DNA of 11,911 bases from SIG588 sp045599305. GTDB lineage: Bacteria; Bacillota; Clostridia; Oscillospirales; Acutalibacteraceae. The first letter of the stretch is position 1. Each line of letters opens with the position of its first letter. The position numbers were made by a program, and so were the translations under genes. Below the pieces are notes generated by a model. The model saw only the letters and a list, made by a program, of their open reading frames with translations. It did not search any database and had not been told where the DNA came from. This document shows, one piece after another, positions 1 to 5,966 of the stretch. The stretch is from positions 1-11,911 of the forward strand of contig JAZRVU010000059.1 of NCBI GenBank assembly GCA_045599305.1, written 5' to 3'.

Positions 1-1
1 G

Positions 2-199
2 GAGACGGGCTGCGGTGTCATGGAGTATCTGGCCCATATGCGCATCGGGCAGGCCAAACACCTGTTGACGGAATCCCGCCTGCCGCTCGGGGAGATCGCT
101 TTGAACCTCGGTTTTTCCAATGTCTACTATTTCTCCAATGCCTTCAAAAAGAAGACAGGGCAGCGTCCGGGTGAATATCGCCGGGATCATCACCGTTGA
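2..199 (+). CDS. AraC-family transcriptional regulator, C-terminal fragment (5' end outside window)
   Basis: Frame 2 is open from the window edge to a TGA at 197-199, giving 65 residues. They match the second half of an AraC/XylS DNA-binding domain: a helix with MRIGQAKHLL, then SRLPLGEIALNLGFSNVYYF (second helix-turn-helix), and the closing FKKKTGQRPGEYR signature. In this family the domain lies at the C-terminus and binds promoter DNA, so the missing N-terminal part would hold the sensor; its ligand cannot be guessed. The stop codon is only about 4 nt before the -35 element of the next gene, so the two genes are packed tightly but the next one has its own promoter. The family call is firm; the target is unknown. 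Confidence 0.93.
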   Translation, partial: ETGCGVMEYLAHMRIGQAKHLLTESRLPLGEIALNLGFSNVYYFSNAFKKKTGQRPGEYRRDHHR

Positions 200-202
200 C
201 AC

Positions 203-231
203 TTGATTTTTCGTCTCGCCCGTGGTATTAT
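203..231 (+). promoter_or_regulatory. Sigma-A-type promoter for the 73-aa gene, extended -10
   Basis: The -35 TTGATT (203-208) and -10 TATTAT (226-231) are 17 bp apart, and TGG directly precedes the -10 (extended -10). It sits just after the AraC stop and about 34 nt before the ATG at 265. A TTGACA at 196-201 overlaps the AraC stop but is too far from any -10 (24 bp). Confidence 0.75.
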
Positions 232-264
232 GATAACATATTATTGTAAAAGGAGCGATGCAAC

Positions 265-486
265 ATGGATATCAAAGCAAAAGTGGAAGAGATCGTGAAA
301 AAGATCAAGAGCGATAAGTCCCTGGCCGCTAAGTTCCAGAGCGACCCGATCAAAACGGTGGAGGGCCTCATCGGCGTGGATCTGCCGGACGATCAGGTCA
401 AACAGATTGTGGAAGCGGTCAAAGCCAAGATCAATGTCAACTCTCTCGTCGGTAAACTCGGTGGTCTGTTCGGCAAGAAAAAGTAA
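265..486 (+). CDS. Small lysine-rich protein of unknown function (73 aa)
   Basis: The ATG at 265 follows AAAGGAG (249-255) at a 9-nt spacing, and the gene lies between a good promoter and a strong terminator, so it is a real monocistronic gene. The product is predicted to be two amphipathic helices: residues 1-24 are lysine-rich and end in SLAAKF, then comes QSDPIKTVEGLIGVDLPDDQ, a second helix, and a glycine/lysine tail LVGKLGGLFGKKK. There is no signal peptide, transmembrane segment or cysteine. From memory, similar short proteins with the 'F-x-x-DP-x-x-TVE-x-L-x-GVDLPDDQ' pattern occur in many Clostridia as hypotheticals. The middle part faintly recalls Nif11/NHLP-type leader peptides, but there is no core peptide after the GG and no modifying enzyme nearby. 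I assign no function. Confidence 0.88.
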   Translation: MDIKAKVEEIVKKIKSDKSLAAKFQSDPIKTVEGLIGVDLPDDQVKQIVEAVKAKINVNSLVGKLGGLFGKKK

Positions 487-494
487 GATTTTCT

Positions 495-534
495 AAAAAG
501 ACGGTGTGTCCCGGCGGACACGCCGTCTTTTTTT
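495..534 (+). terminator. Rho-independent terminator after the 73-aa gene
   Basis: A-rich arm followed by a GC-rich stem: GACGGTGTGTCC (500-511), loop CGGC, GGACACGCCGTC (516-527) with one G-T wobble, then a run of seven T (528-534). The flanking A and T runs extend the stem. It isolates the small gene from spo0A. Confidence 0.92.
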
Positions 535-638
535 GCGCCCATTCGCACAAAAGCGCCGTCTTCCTCCTTTTTGTCCGCTTTTTCACTGTCGGCGCAGAAA
601 TACTTTTCCATTTTTTGGAAAAAGTTCATCGTAAGCCC

Positions 639-667
639 TTGCAAAAATTTCCAATTTATGGTAATCT
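639..667 (+). promoter_or_regulatory. Putative spo0A promoter, extended -10
   Basis: The -35 TTGCAA (639-644) and weak -10 TAATCT (662-667) are 17 bp apart, with TGG directly before the -10. The -10 matches the consensus at only three positions, so the extended TG would carry much of the activity. I saw no clear sigma-H promoter or perfect 0A box (TGTCGAA) in 535-726. TGTCGGC near 586 is only a partial match. The rest of this gap is AT-rich and holds nothing else recognisable. Confidence 0.55.
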
Positions 668-726
668 ACTGTTGCCGGCAAACGAATAGCGCCAATAAAA
701 ATCAAAAAACAGGGGAGAAGGTAATC

Positions 727-1509
727 ATGGAAAAGAAATTGCGTGTGATCCTGGCCGATACGGGTGAGCATTTCGGCCAGCCCTGCGCGGCGGTGCTGCG
801 CGCGCATGGGATCGAAACGGATCTGGTGGAGAAGGACGGCCGCAAGCTGATCGAGCGGATCTCGGCATTGCGGCCGGATGCGGTGGTGATGGATTTCTTC
901 CTGCCGCAGGTGGATGCGGTGGGGGTCATCCAGAGCATGAAAGCGATGCATCTGCAGACACAGCCGGTGATGATGGTGATGTCTGCTTTCGATAACGCCA
1001 ATCTGGAGCGGGAGGCCATGGCTGCGGGAGCGGACTATTTCCTGCTCAAGCCGTTCGATAACGAGGGGCTGGCGCAGCGGCTGCTGTCGCTCTGTGCCCG
1101 GCGCGAAAAGCCGGCCGGCCGCGGCGGGAGGCGGGATGTCGCTGCTTTCATGCAGGACGATCTGGAGATCCAGGTGACCGACATCATCCATCAGATCGGT
1201 GTGCCCGCGCACATCAAGGGGTATCAGTATCTGCGGGACGCCATCCTCATGGCCATCGCGGACGAGGAGATCATCAACGCCGGGACCAAGCGGCTGTATC
1301 CGTCGGTGGCGCAGAAGCACGGTACCACACCCTCGCGGGTGGAGCGCGCCATTCGCCACGCTATCGAGGTGGCGTGGGACCGCGGAGATGTGGATGTGCT
1401 CAACTCCTATTTCGGCTACACCATCCACACCGGGCGCGGCAAGCCCACCAACTCCGAGTTCATCGCCATGATCTCGGACAAATTCCGCCTGCAGCTGAAG
1501 ATCGGATGA
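727..1509 (+). CDS. spo0A: Spo0A, sporulation master response regulator (260 aa)
   Basis: Spo0A is the phosphorelay-controlled transcription factor that commits cells to sporulation. Residues 4-125 form a CheY-like receiver with D11, phospho-acceptor D56 (VVMDFFLP), S86 (VMSAFD) and K108 (FLLKPFD). Residues 145-260 are the Spo0A effector domain, very close to Bacillus Spo0A: IIHQIGVPAHIKGYQYLR, the recognition helix SRVERAIRHAIEVAW, and KPTNSEFIAMISDK. The length fits the family (Bacillus 267 aa). The ATG at 727 is chosen because AGGGGAGAAGG (711-721) lies just upstream and homology begins there; an in-frame upstream extension from 571 has no homology. Oddity: the second residue of the usual Mg-binding acidic pair is Thr12 (LADTGE). 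The gene stands alone; spoIVB, its frequent neighbour, is not in the window. A terminator follows within 10 nt. Confidence 0.97.
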   Translation: MEKKLRVILADTGEHFGQPCAAVLRAHGIETDLVEKDGRKLIERISALRPDAVVMDFFLPQVDAVGVIQSMKAMHLQTQPVMMVMSAFDNANLEREAMAAGADYFLLKPFDNEGLAQRLLSLCARREKPAGRGGRRDVAAFMQDDLEIQVTDIIHQIGVPAHIKGYQYLRDAILMAIADEEIINAGTKRLYPSVAQKHGTTPSRVERAIRHAIEVAWDRGDVDVLNSYFGYTIHTGRGKPTNSEFIAMISDKFRLQLKIG

Positions 1510-1518
1510 ATACACAGC

Positions 1519-1553
1519 AAAAGCCGTTCACAGGATCGTGTGAACGGCTTTTT
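1519..1553. terminator. Bidirectional terminator between spo0A and the convergent araC gene
   Basis: AAAAGCCGTTCACA (1519-1532), loop GGATCG, TGTGAACGGCTTTTT (1539-1553). The 14-bp stem is perfect. It has a T run on the plus strand for spo0A and four to five T on the minus strand for the araC gene, whose stop codon (1553-1555) touches the hairpin. Confidence 0.92.
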
Positions 1554-2368
1554 CATTGCCGAAGCCTTCTCGGTGAATATCCGTACGCCTCGCGGAATGC
1601 GGTGGAAAGATGCCCCTGCGAGCAAAAGCCGCACACGGCTGCGATCTCTTCCAGGGACATCTGCGTCGTCGATACCAGTTCATAGGCTTTGATGAGCCTT
1701 TGACTGCGGATATACCCGTGCAGCGTCATGCCCTTTTGCTGATGAAAGACCTCATTCAGATAGTAGGGATGATAATTCAGCTTTGCCGCCAGTGTCTTGT
1801 TGTTCAACGTGAGGTCTTCGGCGACCATCTCGCAGATCTTGGCGCACAACGCGTGATCGGGATTTTGGGCGTGGCGCTGCATATTGATCAGCAAAAGCCG
1901 CATATGCGCGCTCTGCGCCTCCCGGTATCCCGCCTGCTGACGGCGCTCTTCCTCACAGATCACCCGCAGATCGTTTTCTGCCCAGACCGCGTCCCGAAAG
2001 GCAAAAACGGACGAAAAACAAGGATCCGCATCCGCCGGCAGCGTGAAAAAGGCCTTTGACGGATCGGCTTTCTTTACATCTTGGGGGATCATGGATCCCG
2101 TGTGGTGTGCGAACTGCCGGGTATAGTCAAAATTGACCGTGTAGAACATCATGGGCTCGGTGGGGGTGATGCGGTAGGGAGTGTTGTACGGGTAGCAGAT
2201 CAGCGTGTTCGGCAGCATGGGAAAGGCGGCGTCCGCCGTGTCGAACCGGCCCGATCCCGATAAAATGTAAAGTATATGGCAGTCTCTTGCCAAAAGGAAC
2301 TGATTGCCTATCATGTATGCGGTCTTGGCCGCATGGCGGACAAAGGGCTCGATCGGGGCAAAATCCAT
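1553..2368 (-). CDS. AraC-family transcriptional regulator with N-terminal cupin-like sensor domain (271 aa)
   Basis: Residues from about 10 to 150 resemble the AraC ligand-binding cupin: a beta-rich stretch with ILYILSGSGRF, then LPNTLICYPYNTPYRI and PMMFYTVNFDY. Residues from about 170 to 271 form the two-helix-turn-helix DNA-binding domain: LAAKLNYHPYYLNEVFHQQKG, then SLEEIAAVCGFCSQGHLSTAF and the closing YGYSPRRLR. The start is supported by AAAGGAAG (minus strand, 2377-2384) 8 nt before the ATG. The gene is transcribed away from a YgjV/GH99-like pair, and the two promoters overlap completely. The simplest reading is a local regulator of itself and that pair, sensing a carbohydrate; the ligand is inference. 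It ends against the terminator shared with spo0A. Confidence 0.93.
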   Translation of the reverse strand: MDFAPIEPFVRHAAKTAYMIGNQFLLARDCHILYILSGSGRFDTADAAFPMLPNTLICYPYNTPYRITPTEPMMFYTVNFDYTRQFAHHTGSMIPQDVKKADPSKAFFTLPADADPCFSSVFAFRDAVWAENDLRVICEEERRQQAGYREAQSAHMRLLLINMQRHAQNPDHALCAKICEMVAEDLTLNNKTLAAKLNYHPYYLNEVFHQQKGMTLHGYIRSQRLIKAYELVSTTQMSLEEIAAVCGFCSQGHLSTAFREAYGYSPRRLRQ

Positions 2369-2442
2369 TGTGTGCGCTTCCTTTCAAGGACGGTTGGCAT
2401 AAAAAATCTTTGGTTTTTGAAAAAACATCTTGAATATTTGCC

Positions 2443-2471
2443 TTGATTTTACCACGGACTTTCGATAAAAT
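2443..2471 (+). promoter_or_regulatory. Plus-strand promoter of the YgjV/GH99-like pair
   Basis: The -35 TTGATT (2443-2448) and -10 TAAAAT (2466-2471) are 17 bp apart. The hexamers are identical to those of the opposing promoter, but there is no TGn before this -10, so the two directions may differ in strength. The predicted start of transcription is near 2478. Confidence 0.68.
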
Positions 2472-2474
2472 CAA
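2446..2474 (-). promoter_or_regulatory. Minus-strand promoter of the araC gene
   Basis: Read on the minus strand: -35 TTGATT (2469-2474), 17-bp spacer, -10 TAAAAT (2446-2451) with TGG in front (extended -10). Both hexamers lie in the inverted repeat 2442-2475 and overlap the plus-strand promoter exactly. Confidence 0.75.
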
Positions 2475-2520
2475 GAGGAAAAGCCCATTTCATTTTTGGC
2501 GAAAGGATCACACTCTCCCC

Positions 2521-3039
2521 ATGACTGCCATGATCTTCGGTGCACTCGGCGTGCTGGCGAATATCCTGATTTATCAACAGAAATCCGGGAAAAGTCTTCT
2601 CCTGTTCAAATGTCTATCGGATATCCTTTGGGCGCTGCACTATTTCTTTATGAATGCGTACACCGCCATGTGCATTGCGCTGATCGCCATTGCCAGAGAA
2701 CTTGTATTTTTGAAACAGAGCAGGGATCACGCCCGAAAATACATATGGCTGGTCGCCTTTCTGCTGTGCGGCATCGCATCCGCCGCCGTCACATGGAAAG
2801 GGATCCCGAGCCTCCTGCCGGCGGTCGCCTCCGCCATTTCCATTTTCAGTTTCTGGTTCGGAAAGCCCCGGCTGTCGCGCCTTTTTGCCTTTCCCGTTTC
2901 GGGCTGCATGATGGCCTACGATTTCAGCTGCGGCTCCGTTATGGGCATCGTGAACGAGACGCTGACGCTGGTTTCCGCCGCGGCAGGGGTGATCCGCTTT
3001 CGTAGGGAGCAAAGTTCCCGTCCGGCATCGACAGAATAG
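2521..3039 (+). CDS. YgjV-family integral membrane protein (172 aa)
   Basis: The protein resembles E. coli YgjV (Imp-YgjV family), an inner-membrane protein without an assigned function. It is hydrophobic throughout, with about five to six membrane segments. Shared landmarks are the start MTAMIFGALGVLANILIYQ, an Arg-containing loop after the third helix (IARELVFLKQSRDHARKY), a helix with SLLPAVASAISIFSFWFG, and the last helix LTLVSAAAGVIRFRRE. Length is close to E. coli YgjV (about 183 aa). The ATG at 2521 is preferred because homology starts there; AAAGGA (2502-2507) is 13 nt away, a little far, and a second ATG lies at 2530. It is first in an operon with the GH99-like gene 23 nt downstream. 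A transport or sensing role with that enzyme is a guess. Confidence 0.83.
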   Translation: MTAMIFGALGVLANILIYQQKSGKSLLLFKCLSDILWALHYFFMNAYTAMCIALIAIARELVFLKQSRDHARKYIWLVAFLLCGIASAAVTWKGIPSLLPAVASAISIFSFWFGKPRLSRLFAFPVSGCMMAYDFSCGSVMGIVNETLTLVSAAAGVIRFRREQSSRPASTE

Positions 3040-3062
3040 ACGATACACAGGAGGTGTTATTT

Positions 3063-4091
3063 ATGAGGATCGGTATGATCAACTGGGACAGTTCACTGCC
3101 TGGTGATACCTATTTCGGACACTACACGGGGCTTACCCTGTCCCCGGAAAAATACCGTTCCCGCGTCCCGTACTACGCAAAGATCACAGAGAACGGCGTC
3201 ACCTTTCCGAGAAAGAGCCCGGCAGACGCCGAGCGTGAACTGCAATATGCCATTGACGCGGGCATCGACTACTTTGCGTACTGCTGGTATTCCGAAGAAG
3301 CCGATCCCGTGCCGGTGCCGGGACTGACGGCTTCCAAAAGCTGTGTGGATCCCGTTCTGTGGGAACTCAATCATATGCGCAAGCTGCATATGCAGAGCCC
3401 CCTGCGGGAGAAGATCCGCCTGTGCGCGATCATTCTCTGCTCCCATTTTTATTCAAAAACCGATATGCGTCTGCTTGCAAACGCCATGCAGCAGCCGTAT
3501 TATGAGACGGTGGACGGAAGACCGCTCGTGTTTCTGTTCGGCGGATACCGGATCGACTATATCCGCTGCCTGCGCGCGTACGCAAAGGAAAACGGCGGCC
3601 GCGAGCCCTATTTTGTGTTCTTCAACAACAGCGGCCCCGAAAATCTGCCCGATTACCGGGAGGCCGACGCAGTCTGCGACTATGCCTGTGTCGGCGCTGC
3701 CCCGGATTACCCTGCTTTGGCCGACATCTGCATTGGCAAAAACCGTGAGCGCAAAAAATACGGTATTCCGCTATTCCCGCATTTCACCCTCGGCTGGAAT
3801 CCGTCGCCGCGCATAGAGGCGCCCGTCCCGTGGACGTCCTATCCGCGGGAAAACTATGCACCACCCGCAAAGGCGGACGAGATCTTCCCGGCGGCCGTCC
3901 GCTTTGCCGAATGGATGCGGGAAAACCGGGAAAATACCGTTCCCGGCGAGGTGCTTGTGTTTGCGTGGAACGAATTTGAGGAGGGCGGGTTTCTCTGTCC
4001 CACGCTCGCCGCGGACGGGACACCGGACGAACGGCGCCTGCGCGCTTTTTCCAAAGTCTCCGCCATGTGGAAAAAGCAAAAGTCCGAATAA
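3063..4091 (+). CDS. Cytoplasmic GH99/WbsX-like TIM-barrel protein, putative glycoside-active enzyme (342 aa)
   Basis: A perfect AGGAGG (3049-3054) lies 8 nt before the ATG at 3063, which fixes the start; an in-frame GTG at 3054 overlaps that site. The fold resembles the GH99 / GH71-99-like and WbsX group: the N-terminal strand IGMINWDSS, the helix-strand unit DAGIDYFAYCWYS (65-77), GRPLVFLFGGY (152-162), and the signature AWNEFEEGGFLCPT (301-314) near the C-terminus. Glu304 and Glu307 keep the i,i+3 spacing of the GH99 catalytic pair. There is no signal peptide, so unlike secreted GH99 mannanases it should act in the cytoplasm. WbsX relatives occur in surface polysaccharide clusters, but no glycosyltransferases are near. 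Substrate and direction (hydrolysis or transfer) are open. A terminator follows 10 nt after the stop. Confidence 0.72.
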   Translation: MRIGMINWDSSLPGDTYFGHYTGLTLSPEKYRSRVPYYAKITENGVTFPRKSPADAERELQYAIDAGIDYFAYCWYSEEADPVPVPGLTASKSCVDPVLWELNHMRKLHMQSPLREKIRLCAIILCSHFYSKTDMRLLANAMQQPYYETVDGRPLVFLFGGYRIDYIRCLRAYAKENGGREPYFVFFNNSGPENLPDYREADAVCDYACVGAAPDYPALADICIGKNRERKKYGIPLFPHFTLGWNPSPRIEAPVPWTSYPRENYAPPAKADEIFPAAVRFAEWMRENRENTVPGEVLVFAWNEFEEGGFLCPTLAADGTPDERRLRAFSKVSAMWKKQKSE

Positions 4092-4101
4092 CGCTTCACA
4101 T

Positions 4102-4140
4102 AAAAAATGCCTTGGGGCCGCACGCTCCAAGGCATTTTTT
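4102..4140 (+). terminator. Terminator after the GH99-like gene
   Basis: AAAAAATGCCTTGG (4102-4115), loop about 4116-4126, CCAAGGCATTTTTT (4127-4140). The 14-bp stem ends in six T. The A run on the other side would also allow termination on the minus strand, but no gene needs it there. Confidence 0.92.
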
Positions 4141-4265
4141 CGGTGGATCGGCAGCCGCCGACCGGCGGTCAGCCATTCCGGCTTTTGCGGCGGTGTGTCG
4201 GCGCCGTCCTTTTCGTTGATTCGCTATCAAAACGTACATTTTTATTGTTTTTCGATAAAAAGCAC

Positions 4266-4294
4266 TTGACAAACGATCAACTTGCCGCTATAAT
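4266..4294 (+). promoter_or_regulatory. Perfect consensus sigma-A promoter for the DUF4173 gene
   Basis: TTGACA (4266-4271), 17-bp spacer, TATAAT (4289-4294): both hexamers are exact consensus and an AT-rich stretch lies upstream (4235-4262). The predicted leader of about 40 nt contains a small hairpin TGCC-AAGGC-GGCA. The rest of the gap (4141-4265) contains a short CCGCC/GGCGG inverted repeat near 4156-4170 but no recognisable gene or riboswitch. Confidence 0.92.
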
Positions 4295-4342
4295 GGGTTT
4301 CGCTGCCAAGGCGGCAATCAATCAAAAAGCGAGGAAATAACC

Positions 4343-5914
4343 ATGGAAGAATACGCAAACGGGCCGATAGCGCCCGAAACGCCCGAAGCGCCGACCCCCG
4401 CGCCTGCGCCGGTATATGTCGCTCCGCCCCGTCGGGTGTGGACGGGGCGGGAAAAGTGGCTGGCGGTGCTCTGCTGGCTGATGGGATATCTGTTCTGGCG
4501 CATCGCCGCCGGCTATGCAGCCGGGGTTGGAGTCACCGTGACGGCGGCCGTCTTTTCGGTGGTGCTCATCTGGCTCGGCTGCGTGACCGGCGCGCCGCGG
4601 GGGCGGGTCTGCGCGGCACTGGTGCCGTTTATCTTTTCGGTGCCGTTCACCCTCTATTGCCGCAGTGTACCGCTCTTTTTCGGCTGGGTGTTTTTGCTGG
4701 CCGCGGTACCCATGTGTGCCTATTATGTCTTCGACCGCCCGCGCTGGGACGGTTCCGATTGGCTGCGCGGCTTGCTGACCCGTCCGCTGGCCAACTGCCT
4801 GAAGGGCGGCGCGGCGCTGTGTGCTTCCACCGGGAGCAAAAAGATCGGCCGCGGCACATGGCGGGTGATCGGCGGCATCCTTATCGCGCTGCCGCTCACG
4901 GCGGTGGTGCTGGCGCTGCTTGCCTCGGCCGACGAGGCCTTTCGCAATCTCACCGGCCTGCTGACCCGCCCGCTGAATTTTGACCGGGCGGAGTGGTGGC
5001 TGTTCGTGCCGCGGCTGATCATCGCCATCCCGGTGGGACTTTACCTGTTCGGTGCGGTGTGGGGCAACGCCGCCAAGGAGGCGGGGAATGTGTCGGACGA
5101 AGCCAGCGTCCGCTTTGGCGGCGCGCTGCGCCGACTGCATCCCACCACGCTTTTGTGGGCGGGCGTACCGCTGTGCGTGGTCTATGCGCTGTTTTTCGTC
5201 TCGCAGTTCGCCTATTTCACCTCCGCCTTTGCCGGGCTGCTGCCCGAGGGCTTCACCTACGCCGGTTATGCGCGGCAGGGCTTTTTCCAACTGTGTGCGG
5301 TGGCGGTCATCGATCTGCTGGTGCTGCTGGCGATCCGCTGCTTTTGCCGCCGGGCGGAGGAACGGCTGCCCCGTTCCATGCGGGTCTATTCGGTGGTGCT
5401 GTGCGTCTTCACACTGCTGCTCATCGCCACGGCGCTCGGCAAGATGATGCTCTATATCCGTCAGTATGGGCTCACACCGCTGCGGGTATACACCTCGTGG
5501 TTCATGGTACTGCTGGCGGTGGTGTTCATCATCCTGGCGGTTTCGCAGTTCTGGCACACCGCGAAGCCGCTGCGGGCGATCACGGCGGCGTTTCTGGTGC
5601 TGTTCGCCCTGCTGCAGTTCATCAATGTGGATGGCGGCATCGCGGCTTATAATGCGGCGCGCTACCGCGATGGCACGCTGAAATCGGTGGACGTGAGCCT
5701 CTTTTATGAGCTCGGCGACGCGGCGGTGCCCGCGGCTGCCGCTCTGCTGGACGAAGACGGCGATGTGGCAGACGAGGTGCGGGAATTCCTCATCCTGCGC
5801 CGGGAGGAACTGCCGGACGAGAGCGAGTGGTACTGCTTCAATGTCACCACCGCCCGCATCCGTGCACTGCTGACCGATCTGCAAAAGCAGGGAAAACTGC
5901 CCGCTTGCGATTGA
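4343..5914 (+). CDS. DUF4173 domain-containing polytopic membrane protein (523 aa)
   Basis: The ATG at 4343 follows GAGGA (4331-4335) at 7 nt. Residues 8-31 form a proline/alanine-rich cytoplasmic tail. From about residue 36 come roughly ten to eleven hydrophobic segments, arranged as in DUF4173 proteins. Family landmarks: SADEAFRNLTG (195-205), LFGAVWGN, LPEGFTYAGYARQGFFQL (300-317), MRVYSVVLCVFTLLLIATAL (346-365), and NVDGGIAAYNAARY (428-441). A soluble C-terminal tail of about 80 residues contains ELGDAAVPAAAALLDEDG. Length is normal for the family. The biochemical role of DUF4173 proteins is unknown. The gene is alone behind an exact consensus promoter, which suggests strong, growth-linked expression. 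Its stop codon is embedded in the -35 box of the ruvX promoter. Confidence 0.9.
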   Translation: MEEYANGPIAPETPEAPTPAPAPVYVAPPRRVWTGREKWLAVLCWLMGYLFWRIAAGYAAGVGVTVTAAVFSVVLIWLGCVTGAPRGRVCAALVPFIFSVPFTLYCRSVPLFFGWVFLLAAVPMCAYYVFDRPRWDGSDWLRGLLTRPLANCLKGGAALCASTGSKKIGRGTWRVIGGILIALPLTAVVLALLASADEAFRNLTGLLTRPLNFDRAEWWLFVPRLIIAIPVGLYLFGAVWGNAAKEAGNVSDEASVRFGGALRRLHPTTLLWAGVPLCVVYALFFVSQFAYFTSAFAGLLPEGFTYAGYARQGFFQLCAVAVIDLLVLLAIRCFCRRAEERLPRSMRVYSVVLCVFTLLLIATALGKMMLYIRQYGLTPLRVYTSWFMVLLAVVFIILAVSQFWHTAKPLRAITAAFLVLFALLQFINVDGGIAAYNAARYRDGTLKSVDVSLFYELGDAAVPAAAALLDEDGDVADEVREFLILRREELPDESEWYCFNVTTARIRALLTDLQKQGKLPACD

Positions 5915-5940
5915 CAAGCAGCGGCGGGGTGTGGTATCAT
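5911..5940 (+). promoter_or_regulatory. Promoter of the ruvX-lactonase operon, extended -10
   Basis: TTGACA (5911-5916), 18-bp spacer, TATCAT (5935-5940) preceded by TGG. The -35 contains the TGA stop of the DUF4173 gene (5912-5914). The predicted transcript starts near 5947, directly at the AAAAGGAG ribosome binding site, so the leader would be only about 17 nt. Confidence 0.82.
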
Positions 5941-5966
5941 GTCCCCAAAAGGAGCGTGGTATCATG
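5931..5966 (+). repeat. 11-bp direct repeat GTGGTATCATG spanning the -10 and the ruvX start codon
   Basis: Two identical copies, 5931-5941 and 5956-5966, are 25 bp apart. The first supplies the extended -10 element; the second ends with the ruvX ATG. Confidence 0.85.

Larger units (their letters stand above)
2442..2475. repeat. Perfect 10-bp inverted repeat carrying both divergent promoters
   Basis: CTTGATTTTA (2442-2451), 14-nt centre, TAAAATCAAG (2466-2475). The arms are exact reverse complements. Each arm holds the -35 of one promoter and the -10 of the other, so two polymerases cannot occupy it together. It may also be an operator for the adjacent AraC protein (inference). Confidence 0.85.

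Noticed and set aside
196..201. TTGACA as -35 for the 73-aa gene
   Set aside because: Its distance to TATTAT is 24 bp and there is no -10 at 17 bp; TTGATT at 203 has correct spacing.
265..486. RiPP precursor (Nif11/NHLP-like leader plus core)
   Set aside because: Only six residues follow the single GG, no Cys, Ser or Thr core is present, and no maturation enzyme or exporter lies nearby.
521..562. Direct repeat CGCCGTCTT after the first terminator
   Set aside because: It is a 9-bp match in low-complexity GC/T-rich sequence; one copy is part of the terminator stem and no function follows.
584..592. Spo0A autoregulatory 0A box upstream of spo0A
   Set aside because: TGTCGGC differs from TGTCGAA at two positions, and no second site supports it.
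571..726. A 52-residue N-terminal extension of Spo0A
   Set aside because: The extension covers the promoter and ribosome binding site, has no receiver homology, and the ATG at 727 has a good Shine-Dalgarno and the family N-terminus.
2443..2520. An N-terminally extended YgjV protein starting at TTG 2443
   Set aside because: That TTG is the -35 hexamer of the promoter, and the added 26 residues are polar and unlike YgjV.
4141..4265. Riboswitch or small RNA before the DUF4173 gene
   Set aside because: The region lies upstream of the consensus promoter, has only a short CCGCC/GGCGG hairpin, and shows no conserved aptamer pattern I know.
5931..5963. GTG start giving an 11-residue extension of RuvX
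   Set aside because: It lies in the spacer and -10 of the promoter; the ATG at 5964 has AAAAGGAG and matches the family start MRIMAIDLG.
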